From: Enoplolaimus lenunculus
Taxonomy: Eukaryota > Nematoda > Enoplea > Enoplida > Thoracostomopsidae
Assembly: GCA_030248215.1 (NCBI GenBank)
Contig: JASANG010000301.1
Coordinates: 1 to 64,000 of the forward strand
Direction: 5' to 3'
DNA: 64,000 nucleotides
Within the stretch, counting starts at the first letter, position 1; every line of letters begins with the position of its first letter. Made by a program: the position numbers and the translations under genes. Shown here piece by piece: positions 18,401 through 31,043 of the stretch. The notes under the pieces are model-generated. The model was given only the letters and a program-made list of their open reading frames with translations, ran no database searches and was not told where the DNA came from.

Positions 18401-19841
18401 ATTTCCCACGCTTTTTGAACGTTCATATCGAGTTTGGGACGATTCTGAAACAAAAAATCGACAATGCAATTTTATTATCGAATTGTATGATACTCAATTC
18501 AAAAAAATATTTGTACATGAAGATAATGGCTGTCGTATACATTCCCGTTCGCACACGTTTAAGGTTAATGTTTATCTTTAGGAAAAATTCTTCCAGACAT
18601 TAAAATAAACAAAGCTGAGTACAAAATTATAGAGTACGACGTATACAGACGTACGTATATATATTCAGATATGCCGTCCGAATGGACCCCGAGACAAAAT
18701 CCTGCCCTCCTGCGACACGAGAATTACAAGAACTTGCCGCTGCAACTTAAACTTGCAGCTGCCACCTGCACACGCAAGTTTTGTCTAAAATCCCGTTCGA
18801 AAAAGTTTCAACTGCAAATAATTCATTAAAATCATAGCTACGAATTTAGTCCACTTTTATGAATAACCATGCAAGTTCACTGAATTGGTTGCATCCGCTT
18901 TCTCATTGGCTGATGAAAAAATGCAAGTTCTGCGTGCAATTTGCAGCTACACGTTCTCGCATCAAAAACTTGCACGTGTGAATATGGCTTTATGTAACAA
19001 AAAATTAACAGCATTTCATCGATTTTTAGCTTACTTTTAATCCAAAAATTTCAAACCAGAGACAAATTTATCTTTTCGGGTTTTACATTATACCCTTGTT
19101 TTGTTCCATATGGGAAGGTCAAATACACACTGCCTCAAGCCACACACCAATTACAGAATGTCCCCGTAAGACTCAGATGTCTATTGCCCGTTTGCTAAAC
19201 CAATATACATATACTATAACAGCCCAAACTAAATCACACCTTTGGTTCGAGTAGATACACCCTTCTCCTACATCGCTGGTTGCCAATCACAACAAGAAAC
19301 ATTGGATTTATAGTAGTTGCTCCACAATAAACCATTGCTCGCGTTATCAAGTCAACAAATCTATCTGAATTCAAGCGCATATACGGACAACTTAAAGCAT
19401 CGACAGCCACCTAAACCAGTTCAGCAGTAGCAGCCAAATTTGCAATATCTCAATTAACACACCATCACCACACTGCCAGACTTGAGACTACGATACACCG
19501 CCGTCGGGTTTAGTCTTTCTTGTTTGCTTCCGCTCTTTGGACACAACCGAACAGCCAGCTATCGGAAACCGTCGCTGTTCGTGCCGTCGCTGACTAACGC
19601 AGTGTCGTGATTTTAGTTTACGCGGGTATACTACGCCCATGCATAAATATTTGACCTCTATCTAGCACCCAGGAAGTAATACTAAAGAGCGTTAAAATGA
19701 TTTTTCTTATCTCTGAAACGTTAAGAGGGGATACATCCCATCGACCCCTCTCCTTGGATAACAGCCAGTATTCGTGCCACTACAGACTAACAACTGATAA
19801 AATCACAAATCAATCATATCTCAGCGGTCCTCACGGTAATC

Positions 19842-19884
<43 letters not shown>

Positions 19885-22800
19885 GATATATATATATATA
19901 TATATATATATACGTATATATAGTTATACTAGAACACGTCATGTATACATCCACCCTCCTGCATATTTCTATCAGCAGCATAAACAACGTGGGATATATC
20001 CCCTCCAGAAATTTCCGGCCAGAACACAAATGCCGATTTTATACCGGTTTCAAAAACAATTGCCCTGTGGATCCCGGACGTCGTATATTTTATCCTGTTG
20101 TTCGCTCTACGCTATCGCTCGTAAAAACTTTTAACACAGTTGTTATCATACTTGTTTCTTCTTATACCCTTACACAAATCAACCGGCGCTGGCCGGTTAC
20201 ACGGTCAGCCTGAGTCCTGATATCTATCTATAATCTGTGTAGTGTATATAAATGTATACATATATGTATGTATACATATATGTATGAATGTCCCCACATT
20301 TGGTTAATATAGACAATAATGTATACATATATGTATGAATGTCCCCACATTTGGTTAATATAGACAATATCTTTCACACATATATACACACAACCAAACA
20401 CGCCAATTTAGTTTGCCGGTTCATTTGTCTTGTCAAATCAACCCCTGAACACAATCCAGCAATATATATAGTCACAACTCAAAATAAACTATTATGGCTC
20501 AACCAATTTTATTTTTGATAGGACAGGCGGCGTTTTGCCGCACGAAGAATAACGATACATACGACACAACAATGCGATATATACGTATTATAAACAAGCC
20601 ATCGATATTAACATTTACCAGCCCACCCCCGCGTCAAAATTTTTTGCATCCGCCTCTGGGCCAATTGGTAATTGGCCTGAATACCAGATTGGCCTACGTA
20701 CGACACGTACATATCCTTATACTACACAGCAACTACGATCAGCTGCTGCAATAGAAAAAGTAGCATGTAGCAGAGCAATAACAAGCTTATTATCATATAA
20801 TATACATATCACAAATGATGATAGAATATACAAACCACCCAAACCGACCATTACCTGTCACTATTTCAACCTTTGACAAATGACCGGTCGAAAAAAAGCA
20901 TTTGCATACTAAATTTAACCTAAAATTACGAACAAAAAACGTTTCGAAGCTAAAAAGAAAAACAACAACAACAACAACAACAACAAAAACAACAACAACA
21001 ACAGTTCTCCAACGCTTTCTTGCTTTCGATTTCTGTACGGCTCTTGTACACTGTCCACTCCACAGGCCTTGGCTTACGATCAAGCTTTTAGTTAAGACTT
21101 AGGTTTAGGAAAACGCTTGCCCCAAAATTGAATTATAATTATTATACGTAGATTGGTATTTTATTCAGTTATTCTTCAAGACACAATATCATGTCAACTG
21201 CCAAGTGAACATTGCATTTAAACTTTGTTTGACTTCAACAAATTTAATGTTCGCAGCGGTGCGATCATAGAACCATGCGTACTCCAAAATATATACAGGT
21301 AACCACCAGAGTGCAACCGAAATTCCGATTCTGACTAGAATTCAGATTTAAAACGAGTTCCGATTCCCAACTCCGGCGGTGATAAAAATTTGTTGGTCCA
21401 GATTCCGGTATAATCCAGTTATACGTAACTACCATCAAATAACCGTTACTCTCGTTATTCACACCTTGTGTTCGTCTTGACACATTAAGAACAACTTTAG
21501 TCAAAAAAACACGCCATCATAGCACAAGCACTGCAAGTTCGCACTACTAAAGCCTTTGTGGCACAATTTCAATAATCAACAACTCGACTCTCGGCGATTA
21601 TTCACTGAATTTTCAACTCCATGTGAATGAACGAATGAATGGTCCGACTAAAGTTGTGTCTCATGCTGCGATAAATACTTTCAATTTTACCGTATACACA
21701 GTATATAATAACCATTTTCATGACGCAAAATGAAACCGTAAACTTTCGTACGTACGTGTTACGTGCACAGAAGGTGTGTTAATAGTTATCTCGCCCATTA
21801 CGTCCGGGTGCATTCCGGTAAATGGTAAGTAATTCCGGTGAATGATACTTCCGGTTGCACGCGCTGCATTACGTGTATCATGGTGAAACCGGAACCGAAT
21901 GCCAAACAAATATCGACAACCGGATACTGCAATCTTCCGATTCCGACTGACTGCTGTTTCGAAGTCGGAATTGTGATTAGATTTTGCTTGCTCCGTTTTA
22001 TTTCGTTCATTTGCAATTATTGTGTTGGATTTTTCTTAGTATATATCAATATTCTGAGTTGTTTACGCGAATTCCGTCAGCTATATAAACAATTTTTACT
22101 GAAACTGTGAACAGTTACGTAAACAGGCATACTGCAACAAAAGTTAAGACATACACATTTCGCTTTTTAATTGAATTACCAAAACTTGATTCCGCTTCCG
22201 GTTTCGCCAGAAAAATTTGATTCCGCTTGCGACAAAATCTAGTTCCGGTTGGAACCCTGGTATATACGTACGTATTACTTGCTTTGCTTTAACTTATTTG
22301 GATTCCTACAGTAGTTTTAGTTAGTATTAACTGAGTTTTCTTAATGTTCGTTAGTGTTTTCATTTCGAACCAAAGTCACTGAATACTATAGCTGTTGCGG
22401 TCATCAATGATATACATACGTTTCATAATATAGCTATGGTTACTATTTATGAGCGATAAGTAACCCCAACAGGTGGAGCCGGATGACCATTTTTTGCCGG
22501 GTACACACAATACTGCAACACGTTCTGGTATATATGTTAGCGGGATTGACCGGATATTAACTGTACCGGATACTACCGCAACCAGAGTCGGATAAAGAAA
22601 TTTTGTACCCGAACCGGATGTTTACCGGATATAAATTTGTGTGCTGTTGGAAATATTTGAGTCATGCAAAAATATGTAATATTTCGTAGATTTAAGCTCA
22701 ATTCTTGGCTTGCAGTTTTCATACCATGTCAGCAGTGTCCACTGCTGACTTGCCAAGAATTGCAGTCGCTGCAAAACTATGTAGTGTTTCGACATGTAAC

Positions 22801-23061
22801 AAAACAGTTTTATGATATTTGGAACCGCAACCGCAGATATTCGGTATCCGGTAAGTTTATACCGGATACTGGATGTCAATTTTTTGCCGGATATTACCCC
22901 GGAACTGGATGTCTGGTCGATCCCTGATATGTTGCACCCGTTAACACGATCATAAAATCTAAGTTAATATAATAATACCTAATTTGTCTTCCCCGGACCG
23001 CGAATTTATTCTGTGAAAATACACCGGAATTTGCCAACCCGGATACAACTCTAACCGACGC

Positions 23062-23121
<60 letters not shown>

Positions 23122-23747
23122 TATTATTATTTTTGCTATTACTACTTAATCGCTGATCTGCTTGAACTGTTGCAATTTTAGCCTGTTTCCGTGCTGCCTC
23201 GATTTATTTGTTGACACAGCCAATCGCTTCAGAATGGACCCGACCGGATTGCAACTTCTCCATGCACAGGACTGTTGAGAAATTGCCGATCCCGCTACGA
23301 TCCACATTCAACCTACGGCCAAAGCTTACTAACTGACTACGTAACTCCGCTGCGTGAAGCGTCCAAACCATGGAATTCGTTTTACATCTGTGATGGTCAG
23401 AGTTAATGATTTACGCTTCCAAATATCATGCATATACTAATAATTTTTGACTTTTCACATCCGTTGGCGACAACGGAACACTGCCCAAATATAACTGGCG
23501 TGGTCGAGTCGAACAGTGCACAAACCATATTACGTAACATTTGAATCGACTGCTATCGCCAATTTATATGCTACGGTTATTAAAAGTAACAACCCTGTCA
23601 AAGAAGAATGTCTTGCACGATAATACGCATATTTTACATTTCAAACGAACCGCCTCGTGTTTGTAAACCCAACTTGTAAAACATTTACACAATAATGTTT
23701 GCATATTATAAAATGCATCTGACAACACTACTTAACAATCAAAATTA

Positions 23748-23784
<37 letters not shown>

Positions 23785-25458
23785 GCTGTTGTGGTTTTTT
23801 AACACCGGTGTGTTTAAAAAACAAGGAAAACAAGACTCGATACTCTCAACACAAGATTATGTAGCAACAAGTGCCATTAAATTTTTGACGGGGTACAAAA
23901 AACACTTATAAACACAATCACAGCAGGTTGATGAAATCGCAAAAAAAATCGCTAAACAGCTGAATATACAACTTTATATTGCAGCAATGATCAACTGAAA
24001 TTAACTACAGTCATATATGTATATGTGTCAGGGTTGAACCGGAATTTCTGTTCCGGCCAGAATTCTTGTAAAGTAGTTCAATTACTGTTCCTGATTCTAA
24101 AAAATAATTCAATTCGTTTTCCTGATCCTGCAAAGTAATTCCATTCCTGTTCCTGATCCTGCAAAAATTCAATTCCTGTTCCTGATCCTGCAAAAATTCA
24201 ATTCATCTTCCTGATCCTGCAAAATAATTCAACTCCTGTTCCTGATCCTGCATTCAAAGACGCAGGAACAAGAGTTTTTTGAGGGTTTGCTCGCCAAGCA
24301 CTGGCTAGCGCAACTGACGATTTATTCTAAAATTCTGCTGCTCACCACTCAGAAATCTCCCCTGGCTGCAAACCGGGGGGAAGGGTGCGGGTGATGACTC
24401 CAACCAGGGTGCAACCGGAATTCCGGTTCCGGTTCCGGCATTTTTTCACCTTCCGGTTCCGGTTCCGGTCCGAATTCCGAAAAATCCGATCCCCTTCCTA
24501 CTTTTCATAAACCCCTTAAACCCCCCTACCCCGAAAAAGCCCGTCCTCCTCCAAAAAACAAACACAACAAAAAAAAACCCACCGGCACCACCCACAAAGA
24601 AGAGCAAAATAAGTTAATGATTTTTTTTTTCACCTTCCGGTTCCGGTTCCGGTAAAATTTTCAAATTCCGGTTCCGGTAAATTGTAATTCCGGTTGCACC
24701 CTGACTCCAACCCGCCGCGAGCCAACGAATGCTCACATTGGAAACTTTACTTTTGATTGTTACTTCGAAATGAGTGTTTTGCAATTACGCAGTTCAGTTG
24801 TTTTCGCAAAAACTTCATTGATGAAATTGTTGAAAATTTGCTTAAGGCATATTTTGGCCAGTTTTCTAAATATTACAACAAACAACAGTAATTTGTTGAT
24901 GACAATTATTTCAACTTCCGGTTCCGCTTCCTGCAAACAATAATTCCAGGCCCTATTTCGGCAAAACATAGTTGCTGCTGAAAGTCTCAAGTACGCATAT
25001 GTGTCTGTATATGTATATGTACATGAATCATTAATGTTCTTGAAAACACACCCATCATGTAAATTCTGTAACATTATAGTTTTAGGGTTGCGCTATACTT
25101 TTTTGTCGACGTCCGGCGCCGTCCGTCACCGTGCGTCACCCGTACGGCGCCAATTGGGGCGTTAAATAGCAATTTTAACGAAATTCCGTACAAAATACAT
25201 AGATTACTCCCAAATGCCATACTCCTTACGAAAACAACAAAATCGACAAACAAATTCAACTTCAACTTTTAAAAACCAACCAAAAAAATTAACACCGAGC
25301 ATACAAACCATTCAGTATGCAAACAAATCCGGATTCAAATGCCACAACTGGATTGGAAAAATACGGAATCTCCTTGTCGAAACCAGTCTTCCTTCTGCAC
25401 GCTTATCCGTTGCAAAATATTTCAACTCCGCCTGTCCAGTAAAATACTACAAAAACAG

Positions 25459-25514
<56 letters not shown>

Positions 25515-28493
25515 CTTGTGAATAATTCATATATTAGAATGAAATGACGCCCTCATGAATGACATGAATGATCGCTACTGTAAACTGACGATACCACCTA
25601 TAAAGCGGTGGACGAACGCAGTTGGAGTACAGCCACAAACCGAACAACCGCAATAAATTATTATTACAATGCCAAAGCAAACACGCCAGACAAACATTAG
25701 TTGCGAGAGTATACAAGGATATATATAAACCAGCCAAACAACACAAAGCTCTCGTAATAATAGCCACACAGAAGTAATGGCACAAAAATCAAAACGGACA
25801 TATTAACCCAACGTAAGAGTCGACAACGAACCGAATACGCTGCGATTAAGACTACTTGTCACATACGAAAACGGAAACGAAACTACAACGAAAACAGATC
25901 TCAAAATACTCAGCCGATAATAAGCACCGCCGGCGGATCTAAAACGATGCATCCAATCAGGATTAGCCTCCCACCATCCAGCAGAGATCAAAACCAAAAT
26001 TTTTTGTTAATATTTCGTACGTCCTATACTGCACTTGTCGGACTCCGACGTCAAAAATTTCTGGATCCATCACTGATAAGCATCACATATTATGTAAACT
26101 TATTAAATTATCAGTCGACACCACTGCCATACAGAGCCATTGCAATAAAGAACACATCACAGAAAATTTTTGTTGCGAACGCGGTGACGCTCGAACCCAC
26201 AACGTACGAATTACCGGTCCGCTGCTCTAATTACTGAGCTATGCGACTTGTGACGCGGTGGGCATAAATATGTTATTGCGAACGGCAACAACGCCCAACA
26301 AAACGACTCGTCGATATTTATCGAAGGTCTATTTTACTAAACTATAATCACCAAATAACTTACAAGATACCACATGTCGTCCCACTGCGGATCGTTCGGA
26401 ATCGACCGATAAGCACGAAACGCTCGTTTCACACGGGTCTTGGCTTCTTGTTGTTGGAGCCACCGAACCTGTAACATAAACAACACACAAGTTGCAGTAA
26501 TCACCGCGTAACGGCAATGTGCATTACTTTACTTCTGATACTAGTGACGCAATGTGGGCATTAAGCTATTAAACTTAGCAAAAACCCATGCGTTCAAAAT
26601 TATTGTGGTCCATGTTATATTATAAAAGCATACCCACCAATGCTCAGCCAAAGTCCAAACCTAAACGGAAGCCTAAATGTGGCACCAAACCTACATACTA
26701 AACCCGTATACTCAAATGTGTGTAGTACCTATCACCAGTTGGCAATAAGACCTATAAATTTGGAACCAGTCAATCGAGAAGTAAAAAAAGTTAGCACGTT
26801 ATTGGCGTTTGAGAGTCCCTGCTTCTGACCCAAGTTTGACATTTGTAACTGTTGTAGGTTGTCTTGTTTGAAAACCTATTGCTAAACTGGTGATAGGTCC
26901 TACATACATTTGAAAATACGGGCCTTAAACCTAAGCTTCTCGGGCGTAAAGTCCACCAGCATGCCTGTCTCCAAGTGGGCAGAACTCTATAACCAACGCG
27001 TACCTTCATTAAAAACATTTCTTCACTGTCTTAAAGCGCTTTGGGTTTGAAGAATCAAATTCCCGTCACTATTTTGTACATACCCGCAAAATTCCAATTC
27101 AGCCGTTTTACCTTTGGATCAGATGCCAAGTCGAAAGCTGCTCGCCGAGATCGCCGTGACAGTTTTTTCGATTTGAGCCAAACGTTTTCGAACAAAAATA
27201 AATTTGAATCAGGCATAATCTGAAATGACATAGAACAGGCTAACAAAACGCTGTTTTAAGGTTCAACAATTAAGGTGATGTGCTCACTCGTTAACGCTAC
27301 CAACGGTTTATCTGACTCGACGCGTCTTAAAGAGTTCATTGAAAATATCGTATTTCGGTCAGACAAAAACTCTATAAAACAAGTACTTGAATGCATTTTA
27401 TGTTACACCGAGATATCGTTCCGACTCAGCGTTTCGTTTCGCAGCAAAAATAATGTCCATGTTGTTCAACAGTAAACGATTATTTCGCCAAACACCGAAC
27501 ACGTACATTCTCGTTCAGGAATGACCGTTAGCCCCAGTACCGCGGCTTCAAGTCCCGGCTGCAGCCCCGGTAAAAAATACCGGCCCCTGAGCAAATCTTC
27601 CCAATTGCAGAATATTCTGTATTACGGTAAAATCGCCAAGGACAGTAAAAGTAAAAACATTAAATTATTTACCCTACGAGCATTAAAGTCAAGGAGAAGC
27701 GGTAAAAGAGTACTTCGACACACCTCAAACAACTCAAAAAGTGAGTCATTTAGAAATTTTCAACGAAAGTAAACATCAGCTATTTTAAAAACCATTCTCA
27801 TCCAAAAACGCATAGCGAAACTAAAAATACACCGTAATATCCACTCACTTTCCCGTGATTAATATAGTTATGCGACGCGGCGATTCGATCCGCCTGCTGT
27901 TGACCACCGACTATTTCGACCGCCCACGTATTAGTATAGTAGTGCCGACGGCGAGAAGTCGTCATAGCGTCATTGTCACTGCGTTGGTCACTTGGCACCG
28001 AACGCCATCGAAACAGCATCGTTAAGTCGTCGCCTTTGCTGGCTTCATCAAAGCGATCGCTATCACGAGACAACTGGCCACTATCGGGACTACCTCCCAC
28101 CGTTTCGTCGCCGTTCAACAACCTATCATCATGGTTACCATCGTCGCCATGGCGTCCGACAGAATTCAACCCAGACTCGCTGTCTTCGTTGCCATGACGA
28201 CCAATGCTACCATCGCGCTGACTAACCTGCCCGTCATCTCTATGCTGGCGATCACTATGACTACCTCTACCGGCTACAGTAGCGTCTCCACGTGACGCAT
28301 CGCCAACACTGTCGGCATAGCAACAAACTCGCGACACCAGCAACGATAACGTAACCAAACCAATCACAGCCGCTAGTGTTCGATTGGACGAACGGGTCCG
28401 TTGCCAACCTTTCAAATGACAACACAGCGTGTTACCATTCGCTATTGTGACCGTTGCAGACGGCGACACCGCTTGCTGTACTGTCAACCCCAT
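12497..28493 (-). CDS. Furin-type proprotein convertase (subtilisin/kexin family), 13 exons
   Basis: This is a Ca-dependent serine protease that cuts proproteins after paired basic residues in the secretory pathway. Exons, in transcript order: 28493-27849, 27219-27112, 26468-26364, 18444-18242, 17620-17532, 17186-17014, 16708-16496, 15962-15862, 15463-15360, 14920-14788, 14341-14175, 13819-13676, 12744-12497; 810 aa. Hydrophobic segment 39-54 is the secretion signal or anchor. The prodomain runs about 185-266 (TNTWAVEI start, internal [11 protein letters not shown], final RVKR at 263-266). The catalytic domain holds Asp314 (LDDG), His355 (HGTRC), oxyanion Asn456 (ASGNGG) and Ser529 (GTSASAP). 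The P domain (about 605-742) keeps RGD and ends KLVLYGT. Then come a 45-residue Ala/Gly/Pro linker and a hydrophobic C-terminus (about 789-809) followed at once by a stop. The Cys-rich repeats and cytoplasmic tail of vertebrate furin are absent. The ATG at 28493 is the first good one; the frame is open upstream (Asn-rich), so another 5' exon is possible. Confidence 0.93.
18725..18993. mobile_element. Family D MITE fragment in the furin-like intron 3
   Basis: It shares long stretches with the element at 50270-50547, including AAATCCCGTTCGAAAAA, TTCTCATTGGCTGATGAA and the terminal GTGTGAATATGGCT. Several 'acttgca' words are scattered through both. The right end is preserved; the left end is unclear. 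Confidence 0.65.
19844..19923. repeat. (AT)n microsatellite
   Basis: About 80 bp of alternating A and T, broken by two ACG interruptions. This is simple-sequence DNA in the furin-like intron 3. Confidence 0.95.
20270..20370. repeat. 51-bp direct tandem duplication
   Basis: Two near-identical units start at 20270 and 20321. Each contains GTATACATATATGTATGAA and 'gtccccacatttggttaatatag'. The lack of divergence points to a recent duplication inside the intron. Confidence 0.9.
20960..21003. repeat. (CAA)n microsatellite
   Basis: Two adjacent runs of CAA triplets are separated by one AAAA interruption, inside the furin-like intron 3. Confidence 0.95.
21307..22930. repeat. Cluster of degraded family A (CCGGAACCGG) MITE fragments
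   Basis: Ends resembling CAGAGTGCAACCGAAATTCC (about 21311) and the inverse, GGTTGGAACCCTGG (ending 22260), plus internal 'ccggatactgg' and 'ttccggtt' words at 21830-21990, 22190-22260, 22480-22640 and 22830-22925, show several old copies. Boundaries between copies cannot be fixed by eye and no target duplication was found for them. Confidence 0.5.
23063..23132. repeat. (AAT)n/(ATT)n microsatellite
   Basis: An AAT run of about 58 bp switches near 23121 to ATT, so the array is partly self-complementary. Confidence 0.95.
23744..23784. repeat. (ATT)n microsatellite
   Basis: About 13 ATT triplets in the furin-like intron 3. Confidence 0.95.
24029..24258. repeat. Minisatellite inside a family A MITE remnant
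   Basis: It begins CAGGGTTGAACCGGAATTTC, like a family A end, then repeats a unit of about 31 bp ('ctgatcctgcaaaataattcaattcctgttc') about six times with small differences. The other terminal repeat is missing. The array probably grew inside an inserted element. Confidence 0.75.
24405..24703. mobile_element. Complete hAT-type MITE (family A) with 8-bp target duplication
   Basis: The element starts CAGGGTGCAACCGGAATT and ends in the inverse, AATTCCGGTTGCACCCTG. It is flanked on both sides by the identical 8-mer ACTCCAAC (24397-24404 and 24704-24711). An 8-bp duplication and CAGGG ends are hallmarks of the hAT superfamily. The interior is a set of TTCCGG words with no open frame, so the copy relies on a transposase from elsewhere. 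Confidence 0.9.
25084..25160. mobile_element. Family B MITE fragment
   Basis: It starts AGGGTTGCGCTATACTTT and runs into a GC-rich core of 'ggcgccgtccgtcacc' words, like the elements at 38384 and 47190. The opposite end is not visible, so this is probably a truncated copy in the furin-like intron 3. Confidence 0.6.
25461..25514. repeat. (ATA)n microsatellite
   Basis: About 17 ATA triplets in the furin-like intron 3. Confidence 0.95.
26131..26257 (-). mobile_element. tRNA-derived SINE (family 1)
   Basis: On the minus strand there is a tRNA-like head at about 26253-26181. It has an A box (TAGCTCAGTAATTAGAG), an anticodon-arm-like GCGGACCGGTAATTCGT, and a B box (GGGTTCGAGC). A short tail follows, ending near AACAAAAATTTTCTGTG. 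The same head occurs at about 35956-36030 and 49680-49762 (and mirrored at 58343-58425). The anticodon stem and loop can be drawn with loop CCGGTAA, but the acceptor stem does not pair, so this is a transposed copy and not a working tRNA gene. Confidence 0.8.
26703..26922. mobile_element. Fold-back element with about 47-bp inverted repeats in the furin-like intron 2
   Basis: Arms 26703-26749 and 26876-26922 are inverted copies of each other. Both contain CCTATCACCAGTT (or its complement) and 'cccgta..ctcaaatgt', with a handful of mismatches. The loop of about 126 bp has no coding capacity. It is probably a MITE; target duplications are not evident. Confidence 0.65.
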
Positions 28494-28870
28494 TGTTGAC
28501 ACTGGTGACGTTGTTGCGCGACAAACAAAACGGCGGCGACGCGACACCCACAGCGACCAGTTGTTGTTGTTGTTATTGTTGGCTGTGTTGTCGCCGTCGC
28601 CGCCTGTAAACGCAAGTCGCCGCGTAATGACGTTGTTGTTGCTGTTGTTGTTGTTGTTGAAATGCGACACCGTCTTCCGCCAAAGTGAACGTTGACAAAG
28701 AGGTGTTCCACCAAACTGGCGTGTATATGATGCCTGTTATCTATGCGGCAACATTCACGTGTAGTAATACGATTGGCTATTCTGCTCAACGACACGCCAC
28801 CAATCAACGTCAATTTCTGAACAACTAACCAATCAAATCGTTGAGGTATTTTGACGACGGAAGATCTAAA
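28494..28870 (-). promoter_or_regulatory. Likely 5' region of the furin-like gene with CCAAT-type boxes
   Basis: Upstream of the ATG the transcribed strand encodes an Asn-run (from TTG/CAA-type repeats at about 28560-28660). Beyond it are several ATTGG/CCAAT words between 28770 and 28835, which are typical promoter elements. No TATA box is evident. The transcription start cannot be placed from sequence alone. Confidence 0.3.
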
Positions 28871-30703
28871 TCATTAATACACGCACCAAATGCCTGACCT
28901 GGGTTCCAATTCATAAACGATTCCGTTGAAACAACAGTTCGAGTAATTTTATATAAACAGTTGTAAACAACGACGCTCAGTCGAAGCCATTTATACAATT
29001 TGGTTCATATATAAAGATATCATTTTAGACTACTACAATCTAAACATATACGTATATAAAAGCATTTTTGCTAACACTATCAATCAGCAATACACATACA
29101 TGTTTTAGTAGTAGGTGTGGCACAAATCTTGATAGTCGCAAGCCAGCCAAGATAAAAGTGATATATTAGAAAACATTTGAATCATGTCATATAAGAGAAA
29201 CAAGCGTTCAAAAACAATCTCATAGCCGGGTATAGTACACTATAGCACCCCAACCAAGCCCACGCCAACACCCCCAAACAGGTATCAAAACCCACAATTT
29301 CCTCTTAAGATCAAGTACGTACGTACTTATATTGTATTTGTCTTCTTGCTTATATACTATATCATACGCATCAGTCAAGAAATTTCCGGATCCGCTGCCG
29401 CTGAGCGAAATAAATCAAAATTAGGAACCTATTCGCTATTTTAATACTTGAATACATTTGCAACTCCAATCGTAGATTGAAAAATTAAAAAATTTAAAAA
29501 GCTTAACAGGCACACAAAGGCCATTACAATATACACAAAAATTCATTCATTGAATGTGAAAACTTGGTCGCTAAGTTTTGGCTCCAATATTAATACAAAA
29601 CTTGAATTACGCGTTGCTCTTTAGTCTAAACATAGAAGGGCCAGTAAATTATATTCATGCGATACAGCTTGCAGAAGCTCTAGTGTAGTTGTTGGAAATC
29701 AGAACTGGTGTCAAGGGCTACACCCGGTTGCTCGGGGGGGGGGACACACAGACAAATAGTTATTCAGGCACTGGTCGTGACAATAAATTGTATGGGGGTT
29801 TTAATATGAAGATGATGCTGCCTGTTGATAAACCTGCCAACTTCTCGCCGCATGCACACGGCATACGTAATAAAGTAGGTTTAGGTTTAGCATTGTTTAG
29901 GCTTACTTTTAGGTTCAGGCTTAGAACGAATAAACTTCAATGTGCAAAACTGGGAAACCTATACCTGGTCTGTTCCGTTATCCCCCCAGCCAGCCCGCGT
30001 TGGCCCAAAAATGGCTAGATTTTTTAAATTTGTTGTTGCGTATTTAAACTTCTCATGACCTCCACTGATCATTTCTTGCCTAAATTGGAATTTTTGAAAT
30101 TATTTTAAGGTCCCAAGGTCCTCGTTGGACCCAAATTTTTTTGTCAAAAGGTTTAACAAATGATATATACTGTTCGATGCAGCTTCCGGAGCCTAGACCA
30201 ACGATATTAAATTTTTCGCAATCACCAATTGGTTAACTAGTTAGTGTCAAGTAACGGATTCGGCGAGCTGCCAACGGTTTGGGACGGCACCAAATCAGTT
30301 ATTTGATCACAACTACTCGTTATTATATTTGTCAATACAAATTTCCACCTCCGATTCGGATTACAACTCCGGTGCAAATTTTCTCTTCCGATCCCGATTC
30401 CGGGACAATCCAATTGGCTGAGCAACCTGTACTAAAACCAAAATCCAAACATTGTTCAGTTTCCAAAAAACTACCGTTCAAGATTCAATTGGACATACGT
30501 ATATTGCAGCCCCTGATAATATCCATCACCATCAACGTCAAATTCAACTCCATATGTGCACCATAGCAGTCAGACAACAGTAAACAAAACCTTGACAGTA
30601 AATATATGAACGCGTTCGAGGCATAAAAAAATTCCCAAACAACAATCGGAATGACATTTTAATTTAAGTTAAAAAATATTTATTCAATATTATACAGTAT
30701 ATT

Positions 30704-31043
30704 GGTTCTACCAAGAGTGGATAATGACAAGAGTATGCAACTCTTGGGGGATCCCGTATGGTACAAAATGTGCCACCGGGCGTAGCGTTTTTGCCTCACC
30801 CCCTCTTGATTACAGGGGGGGTCGCTATCACATGAATCTCCCTAAATTAAACTATAATGGGAGCATGTTTGACACCGCATATATAAAGTGCCGCGGTTCG
30901 CACCGGTTGTACCCCCCCCCCCAGCAAATAAAAGGGAGAATAAGCAAAAAACGCAACGCGTGCCGAGTACATTCTTTTCTACACAGACTATACCCAGCTG
31001 CATACTCTTGTAAAAAGAGTCATTATTGACTCTTGGTTCAACC
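30704..31043. mobile_element. MITE family G, copy 1 of an adjacent pair
   Basis: The left end GGTTCTACCAAGAGTGGATA and the right end (inverse of GGTTGAACCAAGAGTCAATA) are inverted repeats. Both ends also carry ACAAGAGTATGCA a little further in. The core has long G or C tracts ('gattacaggggggg', 'ccccccccc'). There is no coding capacity. Its right end overlaps the left end of the next element at 31035-31043. Confidence 0.75.

Larger units (their letters stand above)
18445..26363 (-). other. Repeat-filled 7.9 kb intron 3 of the furin-like gene
   Basis: This intron separates the end of the prodomain and first mature residues (WYL) from the catalytic Asp exon. It has no coding sequence that I recognise. 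It carries a family D MITE fragment (18725-18993), an (AT)n run (19844-19923), a 51-bp tandem duplication (20270-20370), (CAA)n, several (AAT)n arrays, many fragments of the CGGAACCGG-rich family A, one complete family A copy with target duplication (24405-24703), a family B end (25084-25160) and a tRNA-derived SINE (26131-26257). Confidence 0.75.

Noticed and set aside
19697-20134. 145-codon open frame near 19.7-20.1 kb
   Set aside because: A large part is translated (AT)n microsatellite, and it sits within an intron of the furin-like gene on the other strand.
27849-28670. Longer N-terminus of the furin-like protein from 28670
   Set aside because: The codon at 28670 is GTG, not ATG; the first ATG in the frame is at 28493 and has a good context.
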